This document shows, in pieces, positions 33,801 to 45,506 of a stretch of 64,000 nt of DNA. This stretch comes from Oscheius sp. JU75 (taxonomy: Eukaryota; Nematoda; Chromadorea; Rhabditida; Rhabditidae): assembly GCA_037178855.1 (NCBI GenBank), contig JASJZC010000002.1:4216001-4280000 (forward strand), written 5' to 3'. Numbering within the stretch: position 1 is the stretch's first letter; every line of letters begins with the position of its first letter. The position numbers and the translations under genes are program-made. Under the pieces are notes generated by a model. The model made no database searches. It had not been told where the DNA came from and worked only from the letters and a program-made list of their open reading frames with translations.

Positions 33801-36800
33801 CACAGAATTCTGGACGGTCTTTCTTCTACCAACTGACGTCGATCTGTAAAGACTCGGTTCTTCTGTACCCTTGCTCAGCATCGGCCTATTCGAACGCCTT
33901 GAGGACTCTTGGACAAGAATTTGTTCGCAATCGACCGGAAGAACAGATCGGAGTAATGCGACTGGTCCTGGATGGTTTTATCTTCTCCGAACCGTTGATC
34001 GAGGCACGTTTATTTACTTGTAGAATCAGCAAACTAAAAATTTCAGTCTTTCACGCCGGAATGTCTTTCGTCAACCGAGTTGTGTGAGGCCTATTCGCGA
34101 CTGTCCGATGCCATTCGGGACGGAGAAAAGAGTCAGAGGGCTTTGAAACTTCTCAGTCGACTGGCCATGGACACAGCTGCAGCTCATCTTCCTCCTCAGC
34201 AGTTTGCTCCTCTCTTGCCATTGGCCTTTAAGAATTTGTGAGTGTTGATCATATTGTAACTAAAAATTATGTTCAGGGCTGCTCAACCGGATCATGGCAC
34301 TGAACTTCATCAAATCTGTCTCCAACACGTCATTTCCTTCGTCTTCCATGCCTTCCCAGTCAATTTCCCTGCTGGGTTGGAACTGGCTCTGAAAGGCTGT
34401 GACAGTGGAGAGACTCCTGTACATCTACTGGACAATTTCGTGTCGCTTCTTGACGCCGAACATTTCTCTAACAGCATCGGAGCTTTCCAACTGCCTCCTT
34501 TGAAGTGTACGGACTGTGCTCTCATCACAGCCAGACGACTAGCCGAATCCAGATCCAGACTCGTCAACTTCTATTCGGTTTGGGGAAGATATTTGAACAG
34601 CGTCACACGACTGGCTCAATTGTTCCTGTTCACTCCGGCAGCAGCTGCCTTCCAGCCAGACTCTCCCATTTCCATTCTTCAAAGAGATCTGGTCGAGTTG
34701 TTCGGACGCGTGTCAAGTCTTTTCTCTCCTCTAATCGCAGTACAAACAGCGTCAGTCCCACCATTCTCCTTGTCAAGTGATTCTGAAGCCAAATTGGTGA
34801 GTCTCTTTCATTTTTCCAAACACCAATTGTTCTCAGGTAGTCGACCGTTTCGTGGAGCTGCTCACTTCGATTCCACAGTCCCAATCAGTGCCTCCAGGCA
34901 TGCAAAACCTGCAATCTCTCGTCTGGCAGTACTACTACGAAAAGTTATCGTCTCTCCAGCAAGGAACTGTTCACTACTATGCGACGATTGTAAGTTGCTC
35001 AAGCCATCAGTTTATTTTTTTTTAGGAATCCGGTCTGGTTCGAATTCAATGGGGCTCGTTGTACCCTTCTTTGAGAGGATTACAAGCCATGGACGAGTGT
35101 CTCTCCTCCAGAAGTAAGGACTGTGCTTCCTTTATCACCCAGATGGTGGTTCGGGTTTCGTGGAAACAAGTTCTTCTGACTCATGTAAGTAGTCTTTCTC
35201 TTTAAATCATACAAATCGTAGGTTTCTGACGATGTGAGACCTTCCTACCTATTCCATTTGGCGTCAGTCTTGGCTAGAATTGTCTCCAATGCCAGCTGCT
35301 TCTCCAAAGTCACCGCCTCTTTCCTAGATCTCTTGAAGAATCTCTCGCAGCGACAAGACTGGAACACGATAGCCCCTGAGAATTGTGAGATTCTTTCCAA
35401 GACGGTATCTACTCTTTTACCCGGAGACTGCTTGACCTCTCCGTCTGAACCAGTGGCAGTTTTCCAAATGTGAGTATTTTTGAGAAAAACTTGAACACTA
35501 GGTCTCCAGAATCTGGCGAAAGATCTGCTGCTTCTCACCGAAGGAGCCGTACTCTTCCGTGTCCATCCTAAAGCAAACTGTTTTCATTCGGACAGAATGT
35601 CAATTACTCTTGAAGGGAGGAATCACAGAGGCGGCAGTTGCCTACACCTCCATGGTGTCGGATGTCCACGCTATTGCCAACAGTCATAGTGAGTCTTTCT
35701 CTTTTTTTGCTTTGTCTATTAGAATCGATCCCGAACCATGTTCTTTACAGGTAATCTTCGCGCCTTGGCCGTTGTTGCTCGAGAACTGACCGTAGTTTGG
35801 ACGAACATTTCTGACAAGAAGTTCGGGGAGACGGTCGTGAACTCTTGGAACAGTTTTCTCGAGTCTAATCCCGAATCACCTCTCGTTCTGTTATGTCTCA
35901 ACACCATCATTGCCTCTCTGAATCAGGATCAAGTGACAACAGCCTTAAAAGTTATGAACAAGACTCTGAGGGCATATTTCAAGAGAAACGGAGCTAAATG
36001 GGAGGAAGTCATGTCATGGATCCAGTTCCCTCCGGCAACCATGGAAGCCGTTCAAGGATATCTTCTCAGTCAGCCAAGGTTTGTTAATTATTTGTCAAGA
36101 CAAGCCTGTTCAGCTCATCTGCCAACGTCCAACCGCTCCACCTCGTCCTCAAAGCCTTCCTAGATTACGGACACCACGAAGATTCAGTTTTTGGATCTCT
36201 TCAGACCTACATTACCAACATCAAGCCAAAGTAAGGAAGATCCACAGCTCCAAACAGTAATATTTCAGATACATTACTTGCGAAGGCTCGTTCGCCTTGG
36301 TCATTCAGCGACATCTGATGTGGATGGCTGGAAAAGCCAAGGTCTTACCCAGCAGTTTTCTCCCGACCGAAGACCTCTTCCTTATGATGAGGACTTGGAT
36401 GCAGAAGGCAGCCAAAGACGATTCAAACTTCTTGACCAGTTTGGTCTCATCCAAAAAGGCTTTCTCACCAAAGTAAGTATCACTTCTTGCAATTGAAACA
36501 AAATATAGGCTTCGAACTCTTCTCACAATCATGGAGAACTATCTAAGCCAGCAGTCTTTGGGAGACGGAAAGAGACCGAGGTGAGTGATTGGAAAAGTAT
36601 CATTCATATGGGTTTAGATGCGACGGTAACACTCCGGTCATCAACACCCGAATCAGCACTATGAAGGAGGCAGCTTCCACGAAACCCCTCAACCAGTTCT
36701 CAGCCGCCTTTAACCTCAGTACTGCCTACTTTGCTCAAGTAGACATCCACCACATTGGCTCGGCTCCTCAGCTGATGCTTCGAGCAGCCGCTGCCATTTT

Positions 36801-36828
36801 TAATGAGCGCTTTCTGACCGATGTTTAG
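27856..36828 (+). CDS. epg-5: EPG5 autophagy tethering factor
   Basis: A long multi-exon gene, ATG 27856 to TAG 36826-36828. EPG5 is a RAB7 effector that tethers autophagosomes to late endosomes and lysosomes. Recognition is by colinear similarity over the whole protein: basic N-terminus, GLLGEQQLLAYYYNPLYEV, AQFILNHLLRLPSPIAQWAA, the acidic WTILSDDDEQGEFSFVTINE, RRILSGIHWGYSDDQ, and VTAYEFNGLVDTQ after the CNSRC segment. I followed the exons through about 33365 and the later exons read openly, with no frame break. One intron, 28742-28781, is GC-AG (AAG|gcaagc...tttag). Two introns are long: 31336-31580 and 33355-33754; the latter has an extra GC-rich stretch. AATAAA at 36970-36975 serves its 3' end, facing the trehalose-synthase stop. 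Confidence 0.93.
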
Positions 36829-36969
36829 TTCAGTTCTCGTCATTCCTAGACCCCTTTGCCTATATCTTATCTCATACCGGTTGCTCCACTGTTGTGATAT
36901 CCTTTGTAACTAAACCTAGATCAAATCTTGTCCAGAAACCGTCGGGTACCAATCTCCAGATTATTGACA

Positions 36970-36975
36970 AATAAA
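36970..36975 (+). terminator. AATAAA poly(A) signal of EPG5
   Basis: The only AATAAA between the EPG5 stop (36828) and the convergent stop at 37002. Confidence 0.6.
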
Positions 36976-37001
36976 CTTTTATACAAAACCCGCACTATAT
37001 A

Positions 37002-40000
37002 TTATTCTGGGGAATCTTGGCCGTTTTCGTAACTGCTAGGCCGAAGTACACTGATCTCTCGGATCGTCGCCTGAGCCATTGCTCCGAGCAGGACTTCGGG
37101 GCAAGAGACGAAGGCGACTTGATTATTTCCGTACTCCGAACAGAGGAATGTTACCTGATACTCTAATTTTATACAGCGAAAATGATATACCTTGTTCTTC
37201 AGCTGCTGATCTGAAGTTACCCAAATGGTAGAGACGCCTTTCGGATTTTGCTTCAGACACTCTTGGAGCATTGGAATATCCGATTCTGAGTCTCCACAGA
37301 CTAGAATTGATCCCTCCTGAAATTTTTCCCAATAGTTTATTGAACGCATTTTCACCTTCAGATCAGTATTCATCTTTTCGCAAAGGAGTCGAATACCATT
37401 GCCCTTATCGAAAACCTCACCCGACTCCTTTTCCTAAACTTTTAGAATTCTAAGAGAGCTTCAATTCCCACTCTAAGCATGATCTTGATGTCCAGATCAC
37501 TTGTTTTCAAGTGCAAAACCTCCTCCTTCTTGTCCACCATCTTCACAATCTCCTTGATCTTTTCCAGAAGAGCATCTCCTTGAGCCTTGGACACAGATCC
37601 ATAGACATCTTGATGACCGATAGTCAAGTGTCCGTAGTGCTTCTGTAGACCCGATCCGACCCAAGTGAATAGTTTGAACTCGTCCCTTTCCAGGAGTTGA
37701 GCTATTTCGGAAAAGACCTGAAGATCTTTTGTCTGTACACTCATTCAATCAATCCTACCATGTCCAGAATGGCCAGATGCGACTCTGGAATACTGGTGTC
37801 TTTGAACTTGTTCGAGGGATCGATGAACCATTCCCTGCCTCCGGAGGCCCCATAATAATAGTAGCCTGGCGGAATGGTGCAGACGTCAAGTACGCCTATG
37901 TAAGTCTCAATTAGTCTGCTCAGACTAGACGGAAAAACGAACCGATATGCATCAATGGCGCTGTAGTGAGAATGCAGCAAGTCTGAGCACATCTTCTGGC
38001 AAATTGAGCCTGAATAACTCCGGAATAAGCCGGTTGAATACTGCTTGGATATGAACACGAGTAGCTCTTGAGTGTTCCATCTCTGTCAGTGAAAAAGTAG
38101 TGGAAATGGTCGGCATTGTAGAGCAATTGGACAGCTTGTTGTACTTCCTTCTTGAAGACTTCTTCTGAGACACTAGTCGAGCTGGGAAGAGTCTGGAAAG
38201 CTTCCCTCTTAAGGTTTTATATCAACTATTCGGAAACACGCCATCTACGCGCAGCTGGCCTCGCGTCGCCATGGCGACAAGGGGAACAAATCGACAAGTG
38301 GTCCAACCTCCTTGCCCGACTTCAGTCCTTTGACAGCATGGGTCTTCTGGACCTCATTAAAAACTTCAAGAATAATAGTGGACACGAGATTAGGATCTTG
38401 CTTTTGGGTCTGGACAATGCCGGCAAGACGACCATCTTGAAGCAGCTCTCGACCGAGAGTGTCGACAATGTCACCCCCACTAAGGTTGGTTTATATTTTT
38501 AATGGTAGGGTATGTTTCTAGCCTTTTTAAAGAATTATTCTTTTGATAACTCTGTCAATATGACATTACTTGTCTCGTCAGTTATCTTGCAAGTTGCAAT
38601 AATTGTTTTTCTGGCTACGTATGTTTTGCAAAATGAGAGGCTTTGAACTGGTCTGTTTTGTAGAGTGTTCAAGACTGACCAAGTGATTCTTTTTAGCCGA
38701 ATAAACAAAGTCAAGTCCCAATGCCCGCTGACCTCACTCCTTTGCCAGAAATGGCCCCACATTCAATTTTATTTTATGCGTAATCGACACCCACGCTAAT
38801 TGCTCTAATCGCTGGTCCACCTGTTTTCTCCCGTTAATCAGTCCAACCAGTAAATATTCAGGGTTTCAATGTGAAGTCAGTGGTGGCTTGTGGGGATATT
38901 CGTCTCAACATCTGGGACCTCGGCGGACAGAGGGCAATCAGGCCGTACTGGTCAAACTATTTCGACCAGACCGATGCTCTCATCTATGTTATTGACAGCA
39001 GCGACAGAAAAAGGTGTGAATGTTGACAAGTATGTAGTGAAAGGCTTCAGATTTGATGAGACAAATCTCGAACTCATGGATCTGCTGGATGAGGAGAAGC
39101 TGAGCAATGTGCCAGTCCTCGTCTTCGCCAACAAGCAGGTACTTTTGATCAGTTAGCTTTACTATCAGTTACTCACATACATAAGATCTCGGCTCCTGAT
39201 TCATCTAACAACCTTCGAGTTCATAATTACTGCTGGCCTATACTTTAGAAAAACTGTCCTTTGAGAACAAGTACTAAAAGTTATTGGTCTTGTAGTTTGC
39301 AAGTGTTTCGATTTCGAAGTATCCTCCCCACACAGCCCATCAGACATATTCGACATGTGGCTGAGCCATAATCGAGTGCTTATCTCTGTCTCCGATGACT
39401 CTCATTCGATTTTAGGACATTCCGACAGCTGCCACCCATGCCGAGGTTGGAAAATATCTCAAATTGACGGATCTCCGAGGCAGAAGTTGGCACATCGCTG
39501 CCTGTAGTGCACTGTCTGGTGAAGGATTGAAAAATGGAATGGATTGGCTCGGCGAACAGATCAAAGACAAACGCGGTGGAAAAGATGATGCGCCGAAAGG
39601 CAAAAAGAAGTAGAATATTCCCAATAAAGTTTTTTTCCCCTTTGACGTGTCCGTGACCGTGTCTGTGTAACAGTGGTCAACTGAGTCTTAAGACTGCCGA
39701 TCAGTCGGGGACGCACTGCTATGTTCTTGCTTCTACTGTCTGCCGTTCTATTTTCGTTCTCAGCCTCTATTGATCTCTGCGATTTAATGTCTGTTTCCAT
39801 TTCCTTATCTCCCGAAAACCCCGTTTAGAAATAAAGACTACTGTTTTTATTTTGGCGAATCCTCGTGCTATCTAAAGATTTGCGAGTGCGAACAGGAAAA
39901 GTGCACTCAGGAGGACGACAGCTGCTCTTATTCATATTGGTGTGACATCAACGGGGACTATGTGGTCAATGTGAGTCACTCTCTGACATGATCAACCTTT

Positions 40001-43000
40001 GTAGGAAACTGACATTCCCGTTGTTGATATGAACTGCCCATCGTTGAAAGAGAATTGTTTGAACAAGAAATATTTCAATGGCTACTGCTATCTCTATCAG
40101 TCACATAATTGTGACCATGATGACGAAGTCGAAAAGAAAGGTCAATCGGTAATAACTTTTTGGAAACAGTGTTCAAATGTTTGTTCAGCGAAATCTCAGT
40201 GAGTCTTGTCAACGGTGGGGGCAGACTTGTGCCAAAAAATGGACTAGGCATTTCGCCTGTAGACAGTTCCGAAAGCTCTGTCACGACTACACGTTGCCGC
40301 CAAGAGTTGGGAACATAACTGAGGAACTTGATGATATTCGAGTGGGTTATTTGAAAGAGAATCATGTTACAAGTTCAGACGTATCAAGCAGAAGAGCATG
40401 GAGCTCATTGGGAAAGGAACATGAGGTCCCGTTGCCGGCGATGGCAGTCTCAATGCACCAAGCATAACAACAAGAAAGCTTGTGCTAAGGTGGCCAGACG
40501 ATGTGATGACTTTCTGACCAACGATACTATGACACGACGGGAAGACAGCTCTTCCTCAGAGGAAGGAGAAGATGCCATTCGAGTTATTTTGAACTCGATT
40601 GACTCGAAAGGAAACAAGACCGAGAGCACAACTAATGGAACTACGGAAGCAGTTAACTTTGTAAGTTTCCCGACCTTGTACTATGGCTCTTCAGAAAAGG
40701 AACGTGAAGTCTAGATGTCGCTCCTGGAGATCGTACTGTCATAAACACCCGAATAGCTCTCAATGTGATACCTATTTCCGACGCTGTGAGCACTTCTCCC
40801 CAACCTTCAAGGAAGATCTATCCACGTTGTCCCATAATGTGACCCTAGTGTAAATGAACGGTACCTGTACAAACTGTTCGATATTGTCCACGTCCTCGCT
40901 CTGAACGTAGCGAATGAAGGAGAGATCCTTCTCAAATTCAGCTAGCTCATTCTGTATATCGAACCGGATAGTGTGTGGAGAGTCGTCGCTTGATGATGAT
41001 AAGAGCAGGGTGTGAGAGTTGGCCTTGCAACTGTTTTCCAACGATTCCTGGAAGACAATGGATTGAAGTACAGTGAAGACAAACCTTGGCATTCCTCAAA
41101 CTGATAGCGAAATGAGAGCGGATGGGGATTCCTTTCAGGACTCGATCCACAATTTGCCTCCTGACATAGGTTGTCCTCATCATGAGACTGAAGAAATCAT
41201 CCAAGGTTTCTACTTGAGTAGGTCTGATGACATGATGTGTCCAGCTCGGATCCAAGAAGGCACTGCTCCAGCGTTCGATGTCGTTGGCCAAGATAAACTC
41301 ATTCAATGTTTTTCCATGCTGGGCTCGTTCATCTTCTGTCTCCAACGCTGCGGCATAAAGAGTATCGGCATAGGCCTGAAAAAGATTTTCGAAGACTCTC
41401 AGGCACTCCTACCTCCTTGTCAAATACGTCGGCGATTCTGTGATAGTTCCTAACTCCATTCTCTTGGTAGAGGCCAGCTGTTGTGAACTGAATCTCCGAT
41501 CCGGCACCGGTAGAAAGTACAAGTCCAGCCTTTGGATTACAGACCAGCATTTCCTTCGCGACGAGATTCATTCCGTCCTTCTTTGGAGTAACAATACCCA
41601 CATCCATTGCCAAATACGCTGCTACAAGTTCGTTTCTTGGCAGGCCATCGGTTTGAAAGATCAAGGGTTTCCAATCTCCCTTAGAGAATCGCTCGTTAAT
41701 GTGTTCGGAAAGCGCAATGCACTCGTCTTGATAGACACGATAAGTGTCCACGGAACGACGATTCGTGACGGCAATCTAAGTTTCTCTTATTGGGAATATG
41801 AAAAGCTAGGATACCTGGAGGAGAACATCCTTCCCAATCCGATCCGGATACTTTTCATAGTATCTCTCATAAGCTTGGAGCTTTTCCTTGATTCCCTTGG
41901 TATAGTCGAATCGCTCGACTGAGAAGAAGAACCTACCCTCGGAAGACGGGCTGTCTCCCATTACCTAAGAAGTTTTGACGAACGAATCGTTGACCTACCA
42001 TTTTTCTAAAGTCTTCTTTCATCTTCAGAGTCTCCGGTTGTGGCACAAACTTGAGGAAGTCGTCGTTCTTTATGCTTACAGGGAAAACTCCAAGGGAGCA
42101 AGTCCATCCCTCGTGAACCACTGCAAAACAATAACTACCCAAAGATTCAATTACCTGTATGAATATCGAGCTGTCGATCGTAAGCAACGTTAACACCTTT
42201 CAAGTGTTTCTGTACCAGCTCCACGTACTTTGCTCGGTCTCTGTGGGTTTGGAATCCGACCTAAACTTTCCAGTTGAAAGCAAAGAGATGATGGAAACCT
42301 TGGTGAATCTCAAGAGACCTCTGAGCATGGGCAGACTGCACTGTCCAAACTTAGTAAAGAAGTTCTCCGGTGGCTGGAAAGGAATATGCAAGAAGAATCC
42401 CACTTCCAGATGAGGGTCGAGAGACTGCATAATCATTCCAGTCAACATTAGATGGTAGTCATGGATCCAAATGAAGTCCTGAGGACGACTGTTTCTAACA
42501 GCGTCGATGGCAAACTGGTAGTTGACGCGGACGTAGGAACACCAGTGATCTCGTAGAATCTACAGAGTAATTTGGATGTAAAAAGAAAGAAAGAGTACCT
42601 TGGGATCATCGTACTCCTTAACGATGTACTCTGGAAGGTTGTGGAGGGCAGGCCAAAGAAGGCCGTTGCTGATGCCTCCGTAGTAGACCTACATCAACAA
42701 TGGAATGAAAAATTTCAAAACTTACGTTGTAATCATCCTCCTGAACAATGACAGGATTCAACTTGTAGCTGCCGCGATTGTAGGTGTTCAGCACTCCTAG
42801 AAGGGACATGTCTTCTCTACAAGTCTATCTCAAAAAAAGAGAGAAATGTTGACCTACCTAGCTTTCCTCTGTTCTCTGTCGTGAATTGTCTCCTTCGGCT
42901 GCTCCTTCTCGTCAGCCAGAACATGGAAAAAGACTTCGGCTATGGCTTGCTTGATGAGAGGTAGTCCAAGAGTGTTCGTGGCCGGAGCAAGCTTGCATTC

Positions 43001-44610
43001 AGACGTGCTTCTAGAGTTTATTCTTTGACAAGGTTTGACAATTCACCTCTTCCTCTCCTTCATATTCATTCCTAAATTGGCCAGCCACAAATTCTCATGG
43101 TCCTTCGACATTACTGGATCTACACACGCCACAAGACCTCCGGATCTAATGTTCCGTTTAAACATCATAAAATGTCACCTACCCTTGTTTAATTTCCCAG
43201 TCTCCCGACTTTTCTCGTTTCAGAGACACCGGAGGAGCATTAGAAACATTGATAACTCGTTGCTGAAAAGTAGTTATGTGATAATAATCTTGTCTCCTCC
43301 AAAGACCCTTTGCTCTTTCTTCGACCCCTCACCTATGACGAACCATGACTATTAGGCTTTATATATATTACCTATCGCTGCAACGGAGCGGTCTTCTCCA
43401 TTTCTCTCGCCCCTTTGCTCGGCCTCTCTCTCTCTAAAACCCCCCTTATTCTATTCTCTGTATTATACGCTATCTAAGTAAACATACAAAACCCTCCCTC
43501 CTGATTCCCCCGTCTGCCTTCAGCACAGTAAGTAAGGCAAGGAGAGAAAAATCTGCTAACTACCTGAAAGTGAGTGTTGGCCAGTCCACCACTGGAAAAT
43601 CTGCTCGTTTCGTCGTCCTCACTCTCCGATCCGTTGTGTGATTTCTTCGGAGTACTCCGACCATTCTCATCCTCGTCGTTACTATTCAAACTGGCCAACG
43701 ATCCATGTCGCGAGAGTCTCTGCTGCAGATGATGGTACCGTTCTCCGAATCTCTTGGCGTTGACACCCAGCAATGAGTTTCGGATGCCGGGAACTGCTGC
43801 ATACAGTTCTCTAAAAATTCAAGGTCTAGAAGGATGTTGTAACTCACTTCAATCTGCTCCTTCCAGTATTGATGTCGTAGAGAGTTAGAGAGAAAAGGAG
43901 AGCATCTCGGAACTTGGTTCCACTACCGAGATCAGAGTCGAAGATGTACGGGACAGAGTACCTGAATCGTTTGAAAACTGTCTAAAAAGGCACATACTTC
44001 CAGAAAGAGACAGTATTGTACCCGACAGAGTTGATCAACTCTTCGAAGACACTGTACCCGTCGTAGGGATGGGTCAGACAGTATTCCAGAGCTGACAATA
44101 GGCCCTAAACAGTGTAATACTGTCAAAAATCTTCACGAACCTTGAAAGCGATCTCTGACAGATTGTTCCTTTTCCGCCAGACTGACGTCATCGTCTCCAG
44201 TGCCGAGTGAATCATCTCATCGTGGTCTTCTTCGTTCAATTCAGCCTCGAGCGATGTCATTGTTCGGCGAATTTGCTGAAAAGCTGGCTTGCTCCTTCCT
44301 TTCTGGTTTCTCTACCTCTTTCAAGAAATCTAGACTAATCGGTTTTCTCGAGGAAGCTCTGTGAAATGGAGTGCTAGTGTCCAATCCCTGACAGCCTGGC
44401 TCGTCTTCATCGTCAACTGAAACTGTTCATTGTTTTCATGACCGTTAGGACTTGATTGTTTGTTTACGTTCTACACGTGAAGAGACTGAATACGACACGT
44501 GGACAGTCATTGCTTGAACCGCGTTCACGAGCACCTATAGACGTCAAAAGTGTCAACCCCTCAATTACCACACAAAACTCACAATCGAAATAGACGTCCT
44601 CCATCGGCAT
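37002..44610 (-). CDS. tps-1: Trehalose-6-phosphate synthase with C-terminal phosphatase-like domain
   Basis: Minus strand, ATG 44610 (MPMEDVYFD) to TAA 37002-37004. The N-terminal regulatory region is followed by the GT20 synthase domain: [80 protein letters not shown]. It joins UDP-glucose and glucose-6-phosphate. Exons at 38202-37002 encode the HAD-type trehalose-phosphatase-like domain ([51 protein letters not shown]). I join the two parts by a phase-0 intron 38203-40864 (TTT GTA CAG|gtacc ... tttccag|ACT CTT CCC), because the phosphatase exon has no ATG upstream of its catalytic DxD motif and nematode TPS proteins carry both domains. That intron contains ARL3 and a cysteine-rich gene on the other strand. 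Reading through the donor would give a stop at 40772, a possible short isoform. Confidence 0.87.
38265..38278 (+). promoter_or_regulatory. X-box (RFX/DAF-19 site) upstream of ARL3
   Basis: gtcgccatggcgac is a perfect 14-bp palindrome fitting the X-box consensus RYYNYYATRRNRAC. It ends 59 bp upstream of the ARL3 ATG, the usual distance for ciliary genes of nematodes, and ARL3 is a ciliary gene. Confidence 0.8.
38338..39613 (+). CDS. arl-3: ARL3 small GTPase
   Basis: Four exons encode about 190 residues. ARL3 releases lipidated cargo from UNC119/PDE6D carriers inside cilia. All GTPase motifs are present: GLDNAGKTT (G1), the threonine of TPTKGFNVKS (G2), WDLGGQ (G3), NKQD (G4, across an intron) and CSA (G5). 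[11 protein letters not shown] and IRPYWSNYF are typical of ARL3 rather than ARL2 or ARF. The C-terminus has an added basic tail, DDAPKGKKK. Introns are 38486-38862 and about 39137-39414, larger than most here, and a ~40-nt one at 39016. The gene lies wholly inside the 2.66 kb intron of the minus-strand trehalose-synthase gene. AATAAA at 39623-39628 is 10 bp after the stop. Confidence 0.94.
39623..39628 (+). terminator. AATAAA poly(A) signal of ARL3
   Basis: Ten bases after TAG 39611-39613 and upstream of the next + strand gene, whose ATG is at 39721. Confidence 0.6.
39721..40853 (+). CDS. Secreted cysteine-repeat protein, unrecognised family
   Basis: I do not recognise this family. ATG 39721 starts a clear signal peptide ([16 protein letters not shown]); splicing at a 38-nt intron (GAT TTA AT|gtctgt...tttag|A AAT AAA) joins it to a cysteine-rich region. 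At least four units share C-x6-C-x8/9-C-x6/7-[54 protein letters not shown] and [17 protein letters not shown], each with a fourth cysteine 6-7 residues later; three share W at the third position after the first Cys. Between units 3 and 4 is an acidic Ser-rich linker ([13 protein letters not shown]) and an N-glycosylation-type stretch. A more N-terminal CECEQEKC-x6-C segment may be a fifth, divergent unit. The stop TAA is 12 bp from a minus-strand trehalose-synthase exon. Confidence 0.75.
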
Positions 44611-45506
44611 TCTGTTTTGGTCGAAGATTGTAGAAACAATAGAAAAATATGGATAAAATTAGAGAGTACGCTGAAAACAAAACTCAGGAAGAGATGAGGA
44701 CAAGGACAAATGGTGTGAAAGGGTGTTTGGTCTGGGTTCGAATGACTGCTGACTGGGGACAAGGCGGCAAAAAGCAAAGAACGCAGCAGTACACAGCCCC
44801 AGTCGCGTGTATCAAGATTCGAATATCTTTCAGTAAATATTGAAAAAGATGGAGGGCAGTTGTCCTCTTGCAACTAGCTGTTTGGTCTCCCCTCTATGGG
44901 AGAAAGAAGAAAAGAATACTTGTTTTCTGTGGGCCGAAACGAGACGATGACCCGGAGAAATAGCGACGAAACGAGTAAAATCTTTATGGGCATGTTTTGG
45001 ATGGACAATGATTGGAGAAGAGTACTTGAACAAGAAAATGAGACGCTCATTGTACGCTTATCAGACCACGAGGAGACGGGCGCCAAATTGCGGAAGAGAT
45101 AGAAGCTGGCGGAGAAAACAACTGCGAACTGAACCTTTCGACTTTGAGAGTGTTTGGATAACAGAGAGAATATTCCACATAAATTGACTGGCCTGTTCGA
45201 ATAAGACTATAGCTCGGATTATCACGGTAGCCACTGTCAATCGCCAATCGCACTGTCCCAAATATCAAGATACAGGAACGGCAGAATGACTTCCTAATTT
45301 GCTGTACGGTCATCGGCACAAACCTGGTAGAATCCAATCAAAGAGGTTGTCACACGTTCCTCTTGATAATAGTTTCTATGTCTCCTGCTCATAAGTTTCT
45401 CCGAAGCACAATACCTAATTGGAGACAAAGTTTTTTTTTTTTAGAAAACTATTCTGTTCTGAAAAGTAAATAAACGTGTTTAATTAAGCAAGATACACGA
45501 AAGCAA
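44611..45506. other. Intergenic region upstream of trehalose-synthase gene
   Basis: Between the TPS start and the LECT-2-like stop, both on minus, so it holds the TPS promoter and the LECT-2-like 3' UTR. The open frames (for instance + 44896-45102) have no recognisable product. Confidence 0.4.

Noticed and set aside
37002-38202. Independent trehalose-phosphatase gene (GOB-1 type)
   Set aside because: No ATG before the catalytic DxD motif and an acceptor at the exon start; better explained as the 3' part of the TPS gene.
40772-40864. TPS reading frame running on past 40865 to a stop at 40772
   Set aside because: It is antisense to the last cysteine module and the sequence is not TPS-like; a phase-0 donor at 40864 explains the end of similarity better. 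Kept only as a possible short isoform.
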